From Labedaea rhizosphaerae (lineage in GTDB: Bacteria; Actinomycetota; Actinomycetes; Mycobacteriales; Pseudonocardiaceae): 64,000 nt of DNA. Under the pieces are notes generated by a model. It saw only the letters and a list, made by a program, of their open reading frames with translations, had not been told where the DNA came from and made no database searches. The stretch is from the NCBI RefSeq assembly GCF_004362825.1, contig NZ_SNXZ01000009.1, positions 124,001 to 188,000 on the forward strand. The letters are read 5' to 3'. Below are positions 7,029 through 15,633 of the stretch, piece by piece (the stretch's first letter is position 1; every line of letters begins with the position of its first letter). Position numbers and translations under genes: made by a program.

Positions 7029-8264
7029 TCAGGTCAGCGGCTCGTCGGGGTCGGTCGTGCCGGCCTCGATCTCCGTCGGAGCGGCCACCGGGGGCACCGC
7101 GGCCGGTGGCGGGACGTCCGGCGCGCTCCCCCGCGGTGCCTTCCGCGCGTCGTCGAGCGGGCTCGGCACCTCCTGGCGCGCAACGGCTTCCGCCGCACGC
7201 ACAGCCTCGGCGATCCGCGGGTCGGTGCTGGTGTCGAACCACGAGGCGACAGCCGGGTCGTCCTCTTCGGGGTTCGACGCGGCCGGCTCGGCGGCCGGAG
7301 GCTCGTAGCGGAACACCCCGTCGTCGCCGGGGGCGCCGAGCATCCTGGCGAAGCCCTCCAGCGCCTTGCCGTAGTCGCTCGGCACCATCCACACCTTGTT
7401 CGCGTCGCCCTGCGCCAGCTGCGGCAACGTCTGCAAGTACTGGTAGGCAAGGACTTCCGGCGTCGGCCGGCCCGCCTTGATCGCGGCGAACACCTTCTCG
7501 ATGGCCTTGGCCTGGCCCTGCGCCTGCAGGTAGCGGGCGGCCCGCTCACCCTGGGCCCGCAGGATCCGCGACTGCCGCTCGGCCTCGGCGGCCATGATGG
7601 TCGCCTGCTTGGCGCCCTCCGCGGACAGGATCTGGCTCTGCTTCTGGCCTTCCGCGGTCTTGATGGCCGCCTCGCGCTGGCCCTCCGCGTTCAGGATGAT
7701 CGCGCGCTTCTCGCGGTCCGCGCGCATCTGCTTCTCCATGGAGTCCTGAATGGACGGCGGCGGGTCGATCGCCTTGAGCTCCACGCGGGCGACCCGGATC
7801 CCCCACCGGCCGGTCTCCTGGTCGAGCACGCCACGCAGCTGGTTGTTGATCTCGTCGCGCGAGGTCAGGGTCTGCTCGAGGCTCATGCCACCGACGACGT
7901 TGCGCAGCGTCGTGACCGTCAGCTGTTCGACCGCGTCGATGTAGTTGGCGATCTCGTAGACCGCGGCGCGCGAGTCGGTCACCTGGAAGTAGATCACCGT
8001 GTCGATGGAGACCGTCAGGTTGTCCTCGGTGATCACCGGCTGCGGCGGGAACGAGACGACCTGCTCACGCAGGTCGATCTTGGCCCGGACCCGGTCGATG
8101 AACGGCACCAGGTAGTTCAGCCCCGGCTCCGCCACGTGCTTGAACCGGCCGAGCCGTTCGATCACCGCGGTCTGTGCCTGGGGCACGACCAGCACCGCCT
8201 TGGCGATGATGGTCGCGACCACGATGAAGGCCACGACCACAATGATGATGACAGCAGTAGTCAC
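7029..8264 (-). CDS. SPFH/Band 7 (stomatin/prohibitin-like) membrane protein
   Basis: The protein has 411 residues. One N-terminal membrane anchor (residues 3-27) is followed by the SPFH domain ('VPQAQTAVIERLGRF', 'PGLNYLVPFID', 'SIDTVIYFQV', 'GGMSLEQTLTSRDEIN'). Next come an Ala/Glu-rich coiled coil with repeated 'EGQ/EGA K' units (about residues 185-245) and a low-complexity Pro/Ala-rich tail of about 100 residues that is longer than in QmcA. SPFH proteins form large membrane rings or lipid microdomains and often pair with NfeD proteins, as here: the NfeD gene lies 34 bases upstream. The start is GTG 8264 after GGAGGAATCAG. The role is probably membrane organisation or proteostasis. Confidence 0.92.
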   Translation of the reverse strand: MTTAVIIIVVVAFIVVATIIAKAVLVVPQAQTAVIERLGRFKHVAEPGLNYLVPFIDRVRAKIDLREQVVSFPPQPVITEDNLTVSIDTVIYFQVTDSRAAVYEIANYIDAVEQLTVTTLRNVVGGMSLEQTLTSRDEINNQLRGVLDQETGRWGIRVARVELKAIDPPPSIQDSMEKQMRADREKRAIILNAEGQREAAIKTAEGQKQSQILSAEGAKQATIMAAEAERQSRILRAQGERAARYLQAQGQAKAIEKVFAAIKAGRPTPEVLAYQYLQTLPQLAQGDANKVWMVPSDYGKALEGFARMLGAPGDDGVFRYEPPAAEPAASNPEEDDPAVASWFDTSTDPRIAEAVRAAEAVARQEVPSPLDDARKAPRGSAPDVPPPAAVPPVAAPTEIEAGTTDPDEPLT

Positions 8265-8298
8265 CTGATTCCTCCACTCCGGACCGCGACGCGGCCGG

Positions 8299-8727
8299 TC
8301 ACCCTTGCTCCAGCACGACGGCCGTCGCGCCGGAGATCTCCACCACGGTCACGTCCGTGCCGGGTTCGAGCACCCGGTCGTCCATCGAGCGCGCCGACCA
8401 GATCTCGCCGCCGATCCGCACGCGACCGCCGCCCGTTTTGTCCACAGTGGCCACAACAGTGGCGCGCGAGCCGAGCAGCGCCGCGGTGTTGGTGCGGATC
8501 GTCGTCGTGCCCTGCAGACGGTGGCGAAGCGGCGGGCGGGCCAGCGTGACCAGCCCGGTGGCGACCAGGATGAACCCGAGCACCTGCAGGACGATCAGCC
8601 CGCTCAACGCGGCCACGCCACCGGCGGCGAGCGCGCCGATGCCCAGCATCAGCAGCACGAAGTCACCGGAGAGGACTTCCGCTCCGATCAGCACCACCCC
8701 GGCGAGCAGCCAAATCCACGCTGGCAC
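8299..8727 (-). CDS. NfeD-family membrane protein (short form)
   Basis: The protein has 142 residues. Two or three membrane helices ('WIWLLAGVVLIGAEVLSGDF', 'GIGALAAGGVAALSGLI') are followed by a soluble OB-fold domain ('GSRATVVATVD', 'GGRVRIGGEIWSA', 'GTDVTVVEISGATAVV'). This is the short NfeD type that lacks the ClpP-like protease domain and partners SPFH proteins. The start is GTG 8727 with GGGAGG eight bases upstream. It lies between DUF3097 and the SPFH gene, all on the minus strand with gaps under 40 bases, so the three probably form one operon. Confidence 0.88.
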   Translation of the reverse strand: MPAWIWLLAGVVLIGAEVLSGDFVLLMLGIGALAAGGVAALSGLIVLQVLGFILVATGLVTLARPPLRHRLQGTTTIRTNTAALLGSRATVVATVDKTGGGRVRIGGEIWSARSMDDRVLEPGTDVTVVEISGATAVVLEQG

Positions 8728-8765
8728 TCCCCCATCCTCCCAGTTCCGCGGCGACCGCGGGCGGA

Positions 8766-9575
8766 CTAAGCCCCTTCGGAGGTCACGAAATCGATAAGCC
8801 GCTCGACCGCACCGATCAACGGCGTCTCGAGGTCGCGGAACCCGCGCACCCCGGCCAGCACCCGGCGCCAGCCGTCGGCGGGCTCGCCCCAGCCAAGCGC
8901 GGCGCAGATTCCTTCCTTCCACGGCAGACCGCGAGGCACCACCGGCCAGGCCTCGATCCCCAGCGACGACGGCTTCACGGCCTGCCAGATGTCGACGAAG
9001 GGATGGCCCGTGACCAGCACGTTCTCGTCGCGCACCGCGTCGACGATGCGTGATTCCTTGCTGCCCTTCACCAGGTGGTCGACCAGCACGCCCAGGCGTC
9101 GGCCCGGTCCGGTGCCGAACTCGGCGATCCGGTCGTTCAGCTCGTCCACGCCGTGCAGCGGCTCGACGACGACGCCCTCGACGCGCAAGTCGTGGCCCCA
9201 GACGCGCTCCACCAGCTCGGCATCGTGGATGCCCTCCACCCACAGGCGGCTGTCGCGTGCGGTGCGTGCTTTGAGACCTTGGACCCGCACCGATCCAGAC
9301 GCGGACATCGTCCGTTTCGGCGCCGCCGGAGCCGGTTTGACCAAGGTGACCGGTTTGCCGTCGACGAGGAACCCGGCCGGCGTCATCGGGAAGACGCGGT
9401 GCTTGCCGTGCCTGTCCTCCAGGACCACCGCGCCCTGCTCGATGCGCACGACCGCGCCGCAGAACCCGCTGGCCGGATCCTCGACCACGAGCCCCGGCTC
9501 GGCCGGCAGTTCAGGGATGGTCCGACTTCCTCGCCGCGCGGAGAGGATGTCGCGGCCGTACTCGTGGGATCGCAC
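8766..9575 (-). CDS. DUF3097 family protein (Toprim-like)
   Basis: The protein has 269 residues, full length for this actinobacterial family. The N-terminal beta-rich part ('GFCGAVVRIEQGAVVLEDRHG') is followed by 'RLWVEGIHDAELVERVWGHDLR' and 'RLGVLVDHLVKGSKE'. The glutamate plus 'VDH' resemble the acidic residues of Toprim folds seen in primases and topoisomerases. The biochemical role is not established. The start is GTG 9575. It is the first gene of a likely operon with NfeD and SPFH genes and converges with nothing nearby. Confidence 0.85.
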   Translation of the reverse strand: MRSHEYGRDILSARRGSRTIPELPAEPGLVVEDPASGFCGAVVRIEQGAVVLEDRHGKHRVFPMTPAGFLVDGKPVTLVKPAPAAPKRTMSASGSVRVQGLKARTARDSRLWVEGIHDAELVERVWGHDLRVEGVVVEPLHGVDELNDRIAEFGTGPGRRLGVLVDHLVKGSKESRIVDAVRDENVLVTGHPFVDIWQAVKPSSLGIEAWPVVPRGLPWKEGICAALGWGEPADGWRRVLAGVRGFRDLETPLIGAVERLIDFVTSEGA

Positions 9576-9646
9576 GGTCGAGCACCGTAGCGAAACCGGT
9601 CCTCACGGCGTCGGATCTCCGGCATCGTCGGCGCGTGGCCCGCGCT

Positions 9647-10708
9647 TCAGGCGATCACCACGTCGTGGTGCGCCTCGGGCGAGACGAAGGTGAGCAGGTC
9701 GAGACCCTCGGCTGTCACGTCGTCGCGCTCGGCCCGGCTGAGCGGAGCGAACGGTTCGACGCTGAGCACGCCGCCGCTGTCGATGCGCCAGTCGGCGCGG
9801 TAGTCGCCGTCGACGAAGACCGTGCCGCGCCGTGCGCCGTTGCCCGGCGGCAGCGGCACCCTCCGGCCGTCCGGGTTCACCCGGGAGCGGTCGGCGTGCG
9901 AGAGCAGCACGTTGTCGTACTCGGGCAGGAACCGCACCGGCGCCGGGGTGTCCCGACCGGGACGCGGCGCGTCGGGCAGATCGAGCAGGGTGCCGTCGTG
10001 CCACAGCTTGGGGCGCAGCCGGTCGACGACCTCGCCGAGCCCGGTCAGGCCCGACCACGTGCGGATGTCGGCGACGGTGGCCGGTCCGAACGCGCCGAGG
10101 TAGCGCAGCACCAGGTCGTCGACCGTCCCCGGTGTGGGTGCCCCCAGCCAGGACCGCAATGACACCAACGCCGGCGGGCCGCTTTGCCCCCAGACACCGC
10201 GCGGCGGCACCTGCACCGACGGCACCAGGTAGCTCACGCCGTAGCTCAGCGAGTCGCGATCGGCATCGGGCCAGGTGCGCACCAGCGCGTCGGCGAGCTC
10301 ACGGCGGCTGTGGGGCCGCGACGCGAGCAGCCGCTCCCCCGCCTCGGCCAGCTCGGCGAGGTCGACGCCGTCGGCGACGAGCCGCTTGCCGAACGGGCTG
10401 CCGCTGCGCAGCGCACGCTCCAGCACCGGCTCCACCAGCGGACGCACCCGCAGGGCGTCGCGCGCGGTCATCAGGTGCACGGTGGCGCGCATGGCCGAGG
10501 TGCGCACCAGCTCGCGCGCCTGCAACGGACCGGCCAGCTGGTCCGGCGTGAAGCCGTCGAGCCGGCTCCACAAACCGACGTAGGGCGCGTCGGGCGCCTG
10601 CCCCTGCAACCCCACCAGGTGCTCGACGGTCGTGGGCACCGAAAGGTCGGCCCGGGCCAGCAGGAACTGGCGAGCCAGGGTCGCGCGGTTGAGCGCTCTT
10701 CGATCCAC
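9647..10708 (-). CDS. Winged-helix DNA-binding protein of the AlkX/AlkZ (HTH_42) family, putative DNA glycosylase
   Basis: The protein has 353 residues, full length. The N-terminal region holds 'LVGLQGQAPDAPYVGLWSRL'. The Q-x-Q in it corresponds to the catalytic Gln pair described for AlkZ/YcaQ glycosylases. Winged-helix modules follow ('LAELAEAGERLLASRPHSRRELADAL', 'AFGPATVADIRTWSGL'), then 'FLPEYDNVLLSHADRSR' and 'GTVFVDGDYRADW'. By family, it may excise bulky or crosslinked alkylated bases. The start is GTG 10708. It is divergent from the ECF sigma gene with an 82-base gap. A paralogue lies at 36466-37542 and a third copy is cut by the left window edge. Confidence 0.85.
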   Translation of the reverse strand: MDRRALNRATLARQFLLARADLSVPTTVEHLVGLQGQAPDAPYVGLWSRLDGFTPDQLAGPLQARELVRTSAMRATVHLMTARDALRVRPLVEPVLERALRSGSPFGKRLVADGVDLAELAEAGERLLASRPHSRRELADALVRTWPDADRDSLSYGVSYLVPSVQVPPRGVWGQSGPPALVSLRSWLGAPTPGTVDDLVLRYLGAFGPATVADIRTWSGLTGLGEVVDRLRPKLWHDGTLLDLPDAPRPGRDTPAPVRFLPEYDNVLLSHADRSRVNPDGRRVPLPPGNGARRGTVFVDGDYRADWRIDSGGVLSVEPFAPLSRAERDDVTAEGLDLLTFVSPEAHHDVVIA

Positions 10709-10790
10709 AGTGGTGTTCTACCGGGTGACACCGACAGAAAATCCCCGATCGGGGCGTCGGAGTCGCCTGCGCCCGGACGACTATTCGGAT

Positions 10791-11315
10791 GTGAGCACGC
10801 AACCAGGCGTGCGGCCTGATCCGGCGTTCGGGCTGCTGGAGCTCTACGACGAGGCCTTGCCGCACGTCTACGGGTACCTGCTGGCCAGATGCGCCGACCG
10901 AGCGGTCGCCGAGGACCTCACCGCGGAGACGTTCCTCGCCGCGGTGGACGCGGCACGCAAACCGGACGCGCCGCCGCTGTCGGTGTCCTGGCTGATCGGC
11001 GTCGCGCGGCACAAGCTGGCCGATCACTGGCGACGCGAGGAACGGCAGCAACGCAGGCAGCGCCGGCTGGAGACCGACCACGAGCCGAGCGTCGACCCGT
11101 GGGACGTCGAACTGGACGTGATGGTCGCTCGTGACGTGCTCGCCTCGCTCGGCGCGCACCACCGCCTCGCGCTGACCTTGCGCTACCTCGACGGGCTGCC
11201 GGTGCCCGAGGTCGCCGCCCACCTGGAGCGGACGGTGCACGCCACGGAGGCGTTGCTGGTGCGTGCGCGCACCGCGTTCCGCAAGGAATACACACGGGAG
11301 GAGGGCCGGTCATGA
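10791..11315 (+). CDS. ECF-type RNA polymerase sigma factor
   Basis: The protein has 174 residues. Region 2 is 'ELYDEALPHVYGYLLARCADRAVAEDLTAETF' and region 2.4 is 'SWLIGVARHKLADHWRREER'. Region 4 is 'HHRLALTLRYLDGLPVPEVAAHLERTVHATEALLVRAR'. I chose GTG 10791 because homology begins there; the frame stays open upstream but has no sigma-like sequence. It overlaps the next gene by ATGA. No classical anti-sigma gene follows; the partner is a VOC protein with an extra N-terminal segment, a pairing found with some actinobacterial ECF factors. Confidence 0.88.
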   Translation: MSTQPGVRPDPAFGLLELYDEALPHVYGYLLARCADRAVAEDLTAETFLAAVDAARKPDAPPLSVSWLIGVARHKLADHWRREERQQRRQRRLETDHEPSVDPWDVELDVMVARDVLASLGAHHRLALTLRYLDGLPVPEVAAHLERTVHATEALLVRARTAFRKEYTREEGRS

Positions 11316-12211
11316 CTGATCCGTTGGACGCCCTCCGCACCGGCCGGGACATCGCCGAGCCGGTGAACCCCGACCCACGTTTCGCGGCGGCGCTGCGGGA
11401 GCGGCTGCGGCGCGCGCTGCTGACCGACACGGGAGGAACCATGACGACCACCGAGAACGAGACCACGCAGGACCTTCGCTGGGGTCCATCGCTGACGCCG
11501 TACCTGATCGTCGCGGACGGCCGGGGCGCGCTGGACTGGTACGTCCGCGTCTTCGACGCCAAGCGCCGCGGCGAGCCCTACGTCATGGAGGACGGCAGCA
11601 TCGGGCACGCCGAGCTGGCCATCGGCGACGCGGTGCTGATGCTGGCCGAGGGCACCGGCGACACTCCTGTCGCACCACCGGGCGAGCAGTTGCCGAGCCA
11701 CTCGCTGCACCTGCAGGTGTCCGATGTGGACGCCACGGTGCGACGGGCGGAGGCGGCGGGCGCCACGATCCAGCGCCGGCCGGACGACCAGGGCTACGGC
11801 CGGGTCGCCGCGCTGCTGGACCCGTACGGGCACCGTTGGGTGCTCAACCAGCCGCCCGTGCACGCCCGCATGCGCCACGACGGCGACGTCGGTTATCTGA
11901 CCATGGTCACGCCGGACGCCGCCATGGCCCGCGAGTTCTACGGCGCGGTGCTCGGCTGGCACTTCGTCCCCGGCCGCGACGAGAACCACTGGCACATCCC
12001 GGGCATGCAGCCGATGACCGGCCTCTCCGGCGACCCGGACGCCTTGCCCGGTGCGCGGCCGTTCTTCCGGGTGTCCAACATGGACACCGCGCTGGCCGCC
12101 GTGCGTGCCGCGGGCGGCCAGGCTGGACCGGCGCAACGGCAGGACTACGGGCTGCTGGCCGAGTGCGTGGACAACCAGGGCGTCCCGTTCGCGCTGATGC
12201 AGCTGAACTGA
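11312..12211 (+). CDS. Two-domain VOC (glyoxalase/bleomycin-resistance-like) protein coupled to an ECF sigma factor
   Basis: The protein has 299 residues. The first 40 ('DPLDALRTGRDIAEPVNPDPRFAAALRERLRRALL') resemble the helical N-terminus of sigma-linked regulatory proteins. Two VOC modules follow: one starting 'GPSLTPYLIVADGRGALDWYVRVF' (about residues 57-175) and one starting 'VGYLTMVTPDAAMAREFYGAVLGW' (about 190-299). An internal ATG (11441) with GGAGG upstream could start a form without the N-terminal segment. Overlap with the sigma gene implies co-expression. The protein may sense a small molecule and modulate the sigma factor, or be an enzyme or binding protein of its regulon; this is inference. 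Confidence 0.8.
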   Translation: MTDPLDALRTGRDIAEPVNPDPRFAAALRERLRRALLTDTGGTMTTTENETTQDLRWGPSLTPYLIVADGRGALDWYVRVFDAKRRGEPYVMEDGSIGHAELAIGDAVLMLAEGTGDTPVAPPGEQLPSHSLHLQVSDVDATVRRAEAAGATIQRRPDDQGYGRVAALLDPYGHRWVLNQPPVHARMRHDGDVGYLTMVTPDAAMAREFYGAVLGWHFVPGRDENHWHIPGMQPMTGLSGDPDALPGARPFFRVSNMDTALAAVRAAGGQAGPAQRQDYGLLAECVDNQGVPFALMQLN

Positions 12212-12222
12212 GCGGCGGCGTC

Positions 12223-12255
12223 GATCCCCTGGCTCAGAACGCGGGCCAGGGGATC
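12223..12255. terminator. Bidirectional terminator between convergent genes
   Basis: GATCCCCTGGC (12223-12233) and GCCAGGGGATC (12245-12255) form a perfect 11-base-pair stem with an 11-base loop. The right arm lies inside the last codons of the SCO1664-family gene. It sits exactly between two converging genes. Confidence 0.75.
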
Positions 12256-13028
12256 GGGCGTTCGGTCACCGGCTCCGGGTAGACGCCGGTCGACAGGAAC
12301 CGGTCGATGCGCTGCCCCACGGCCCGCACCTCACGACGGGTGAGGTGTTCGTCCAGGGCCGCGCCGAGGTCGCCGCGGTGGGCGTCGTCGAGGCGTTCGA
12401 GCATGGCGATCGCGTCCGCCGACAGCGGTTCGCCCGACCAGCCCCACAGCACGGTGCGCAGCTTGTTCTCCGCGTGCAGGCAGATGCCGTGGTCGACGCC
12501 GTAGACGTTGCCGTCGGTGCCGTGCAGGACATGGCCGCCCTTGCGATCGGCGTTGTTCAGCACGACGTCCAACGCCGCCAGCATCCGGACCCCCTCGTGG
12601 TCGGAGTGGGCGAGCACGGCGGGTTCACCAAAGCGGTCGTGCGCGCGCAGCACCCGGCGCCAGCCGCCCGGCACCTCGTCGGGCGGGAGGACGTCGACGA
12701 GGTCGTCGTTCTCCTTGGTGTCGACCCACAGCTGCACCATCCCGGGACCCAACGGCCCGTCGCGCAACACCGTCGGCGGGATCAGCTGGTGCCCGGACGC
12801 CTCGGCGACCAGGAACGCGGCGACCTCGCGGCCGGCCAGCGTCCCGTCCGGGAAGTCCCAGAGCGGCCGCTCCCCCGCGATCGGCTTGTAGACGCAGTGG
12901 GCCTGCTCGCCGTCGAGCTCGATGGAGCAGTAGAGGGTCGCGTTCGACGCGTCGACCAGCCGGCCCTCGATCCCGATCTCCCCACCCAGCAACAAGTCCT
13001 TCGCGGTGGGATCCGTCGGCAGCATCAA
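12234..13028 (-). CDS. SCO1664-family protein (phosphatidylinositol 3/4-kinase-like fold)
   Basis: The protein has 264 residues, full length. 'HCVYKPIAGERPLWDFPDGTLAGREVAAFLVAEA' is the nucleotide-site lysine region. 'LAALDVVLNNADRKGGHVL' and 'VYGVDHGICLHAENKLRTVLWGW' provide the catalytic-loop-like NxDRKxxH and the D-H-G strand of PI3/4-kinase-like folds. The function is not established. Its gene lies 4 bases after the DUF3090 gene, a pairing conserved in actinobacteria (Rv2134c-Rv2133c in M. tuberculosis, from memory). The usual third partner, a histidine phosphatase, is found 29 kb away at 42710-43414. Confidence 0.87.
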   Translation of the reverse strand: MMLPTDPTAKDLLLGGEIGIEGRLVDASNATLYCSIELDGEQAHCVYKPIAGERPLWDFPDGTLAGREVAAFLVAEASGHQLIPPTVLRDGPLGPGMVQLWVDTKENDDLVDVLPPDEVPGGWRRVLRAHDRFGEPAVLAHSDHEGVRMLAALDVVLNNADRKGGHVLHGTDGNVYGVDHGICLHAENKLRTVLWGWSGEPLSADAIAMLERLDDAHRGDLGAALDEHLTRREVRAVGQRIDRFLSTGVYPEPVTERPIPWPAF

Positions 13029-13032
13029 CTGC

Positions 13033-13626
13033 TCACACGTCGTCGGCCGCGGCGGCGGGGCCGTCCTCGTCGGTGCGCCGGTAGCCGTTCTGCCTCGGGC
13101 ACACGTGACCGGCCGGGTCGAGCGGCTCGCCGCACAGCGGGCACGGCTTGCGCCCGGCGTTGACGACTCGGTCGGCCCGCTCGGCGAACGCCCGCGCCTC
13201 CGACGGCGTGAGGAACACCCGGACCGCGTCCGGACCTTCCTCGGTGTCGTCGAGCACGACGGCCTCGTCGACCTCGGTCTCGGTGACGGCGAGCAGTTCG
13301 ATCACGACCGCCCGGCTCTCGGCGTCCCAGCCCAGCCCCATCGTGCCGACGCGGAACTCCTCCTCGACGGGGACGTCCAACGGGTCGGTGTCGACCTCGC
13401 CGTCGGTGACCGTCTCCGGCACGTCGGCACCGAATCGCCGGTTGATCTCGTCCAGCAACGAGCCGATCCGCTCGGCGAGCACCGAGACCTGCTGCTTCTC
13501 CAGCGCGACGCTCACCGTGCGCGCGTTCTCGGAGGCCTGCAGGTAGAAGGTGCGGTCGCCCGGTTGCCCGACGGTCCCGGCGATGAACCGGTCGGGCTGA
13601 CGGAACACATGTATGACACGAGCCAT
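13033..13626 (-). CDS. DUF3090 family protein
   Basis: The protein has 197 residues. 'VFRQPDRFIAGTVGQPGDRTFYLQA' at the N-terminus and 'ALEKQQVSVLAERIGSLLDEINRR' identify the family. The C-terminus carries 'RKPCPLCGEPLDPAGHVCPRQNG', a C-x2-C plus a further cysteine that could bind zinc. The function is unknown, although the family co-occurs with SCO1664-family and histidine-phosphatase genes in actinobacteria. ATG 13626 is chosen from homology; the frame is open for a further 1.9 kb upstream, but that part is antisense to the S9 peptidase gene. Confidence 0.87.
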   Translation of the reverse strand: MARVIHVFRQPDRFIAGTVGQPGDRTFYLQASENARTVSVALEKQQVSVLAERIGSLLDEINRRFGADVPETVTDGEVDTDPLDVPVEEEFRVGTMGLGWDAESRAVVIELLAVTETEVDEAVVLDDTEEGPDAVRVFLTPSEARAFAERADRVVNAGRKPCPLCGEPLDPAGHVCPRQNGYRRTDEDGPAAAADDV

Positions 13627-13701
13627 GGCACTTACGACCCTAGGCCACCGGTGCTCGCTCAGCAGCCGATACCCCCTGGTTCGGCCCGGTAGGGTCGGCT
13701 C

Positions 13702-15633
13702 GTGGTGAAGATCGCGCCCTACGGGGCATGGCAGTCCCCCATCTCCGCCGCCGACGCGGCCGCCGCGGACGGCGCCGCCGGCTGGGTGAGCATCGGCCGG
13801 ACCGGCGGGGACGACGTGTGGTGGATCGAGACGAGACCCGCCGAGGGCGGCCGCAACGCCCTTCTGCGGCGCACGGGTGAACGCACCGAGGAGGTGCTGC
13901 CCGCCGAGTTCAACGTGCGCAACCGCGTGCACGAGTACGGCGGCCGGGCCTACGCCGTCCTGGATGACGGGCGGGTCGTGTTCACGAGCTGGGCCGATCA
14001 GCGCCTCTACGTGTACACGCCGGGTGGCACCCCGGAACCGATCAGCCCGGAGCCGGACCGACACCACGGGCTGCGCTACAGCGACCTGGTCGCGGTCGGC
14101 GACGGTGTCTGGTGCGTGCGGGAGACCGTCACCGGTGAGCTGCCCACCGACATCGAGCGCCACCTGGTCGCGGTGTCGGTCGACGGGACCGTGACCGAGC
14201 TCGCCGCCTCGCACCACTTCATGGCCTCGCCGCGGCTCAGCCCGGACGGCAAGCGCGCGGCGTGGCTGGGCTGGAACCACCCCGACATGCCATGGGACAG
14301 CACCGAACTCTGCGTCGCGGACATCGCCGACGACGGCACGTTCGGCCCGCACCGGGTGCTCGCCGGTGGTCCGGGCGTCTCGATCTGCCAGGTCGAGTGG
14401 GAGACCCCCGAGACGCTGCTCGCCCTCATGGACCCGACCGGCTGGTGGAACCTGCACCGCGTCGGCCTGGACGGCATCGCGGTGAACCTCGCGCCGTGCG
14501 AGCGCGAACTCGGCGGCGCCATGTGGAAGCTGGGCATGCAGTGGTTCGCCCCGCTCGGTGGCGGCAAGCACGTGGTGCTGGCCGCGGGCGCGCTGGCCAT
14601 CCTCGACGAACGCAGCGGCACGGTCACCGATGTGGAGACCGACGCGCCGGTGTGGGCGTCGAGCCTGAGCGTGCGCGACGGCGTCGTGTACGGCAGCACG
14701 CACTACACCGACCGCAAGCCCGCCGTGGCGAAGCTCGACCTCGCCACCGGTGAGTTGACCGAGCTCACCGAACAGGGTCCGCTGCCCGACCCGGCTTACC
14801 TGCCGAAACCGGAGAAGCGGACGTTCCGCGGGCCGGACGGCCGCGAGATCCCGGCCTACGTATTCGCGCCGACCAACCCGGACTTCGCCGGTCCCGACGG
14901 CGAGCGGCCGCCGTACATGGTGCACGTGCACGGGGGGCCGACCGGCAGCACCAGCTCCATGCTCAACCTGGACTTCGCGTACTTCACCAGCCGCGGCATC
15001 GGCGTCGTCGCCGTGAACTACGGCGGGTCGGTCGGCTACGGGCGCGCGTTCCGCGAGGTGCTCAAGGAGCAGTGGGGCATCGTCGACGTGGTGGACTGCG
15101 CCGCGGTGGCCCAGGCGCTGGCCGACGAAGGCAGCGCGGACGGCGCGCGGCTCGCGGTGCGGGGCGGCAGCGCGGGTGGCTGGACGGCGGCCGCGGCGAT
15201 GACGTCGGTCAAGACGTTCGCCTGCGGCACGATCATGTTCCCGATCCTGGACCTGACCGCGTGGACCTCCGGCGGCGGCGAGACGCACGACTTCGAGTCC
15301 CGGTACGTGGAAGGCCTGGTCGGCACGCTGCCCGAGCACGCGGACCGGTACGCCGAGCGGTCGCCGGTCAACAAGGTCGACCAGCTGGCCGGGCCGGTGC
15401 TGCTGTTGCAGGGCCTGGAGGACGAGGTGTGCCCGCCCGTGCAGGCGAACCGCTTCGTGGCCACCCTGGACGGTTCGGGTGTGCCGCACGCGTACCTGAC
15501 CTTCGAGGGCGAGCAGCACGGCTTCCGCAAGGCGGAGACGATGGAGACCGCGCTGCACGCCGAGTTGTCCTTCTACGGCCAGGTTTTCGGGTTCGAGCCA
15601 TCGGAGACGCCGCGCTTGGACCTGCGGACGTGA
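13702..15633 (+). CDS. S9-family prolyl oligopeptidase-like peptidase
   Basis: The protein has 643 residues. An N-terminal beta-propeller (about 1-370) is followed by an alpha/beta-hydrolase domain with 'MVHVHGGPTGSTSS', 'VAVNYGGSVGYGRAFRE', nucleophile 'RGGSAGGWTA' (Ser about 490), the aspartate in 'GLEDEVCPP' and the histidine in 'GEQHGFRKAE'. There is no signal peptide, so it is probably cytoplasmic and hydrolyses short peptides or acyl-peptides. The start is GTG 13702. It overlaps the LD-carboxypeptidase gene by GTGA, suggesting joint expression. Confidence 0.92.
   Translation: MVKIAPYGAWQSPISAADAAAADGAAGWVSIGRTGGDDVWWIETRPAEGGRNALLRRTGERTEEVLPAEFNVRNRVHEYGGRAYAVLDDGRVVFTSWADQRLYVYTPGGTPEPISPEPDRHHGLRYSDLVAVGDGVWCVRETVTGELPTDIERHLVAVSVDGTVTELAASHHFMASPRLSPDGKRAAWLGWNHPDMPWDSTELCVADIADDGTFGPHRVLAGGPGVSICQVEWETPETLLALMDPTGWWNLHRVGLDGIAVNLAPCERELGGAMWKLGMQWFAPLGGGKHVVLAAGALAILDERSGTVTDVETDAPVWASSLSVRDGVVYGSTHYTDRKPAVAKLDLATGELTELTEQGPLPDPAYLPKPEKRTFRGPDGREIPAYVFAPTNPDFAGPDGERPPYMVHVHGGPTGSTSSMLNLDFAYFTSRGIGVVAVNYGGSVGYGRAFREVLKEQWGIVDVVDCAAVAQALADEGSADGARLAVRGGSAGGWTAAAAMTSVKTFACGTIMFPILDLTAWTSGGGETHDFESRYVEGLVGTLPEHADRYAERSPVNKVDQLAGPVLLLQGLEDEVCPPVQANRFVATLDGSGVPHAYLTFEGEQHGFRKAETMETALHAELSFYGQVFGFEPSETPRLDLRT

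Noticed and set aside
13033-15558. An 841-codon open frame including DUF3090
   Set aside because: Only the last 197 codons are DUF3090; the rest is antisense to the S9 peptidase.
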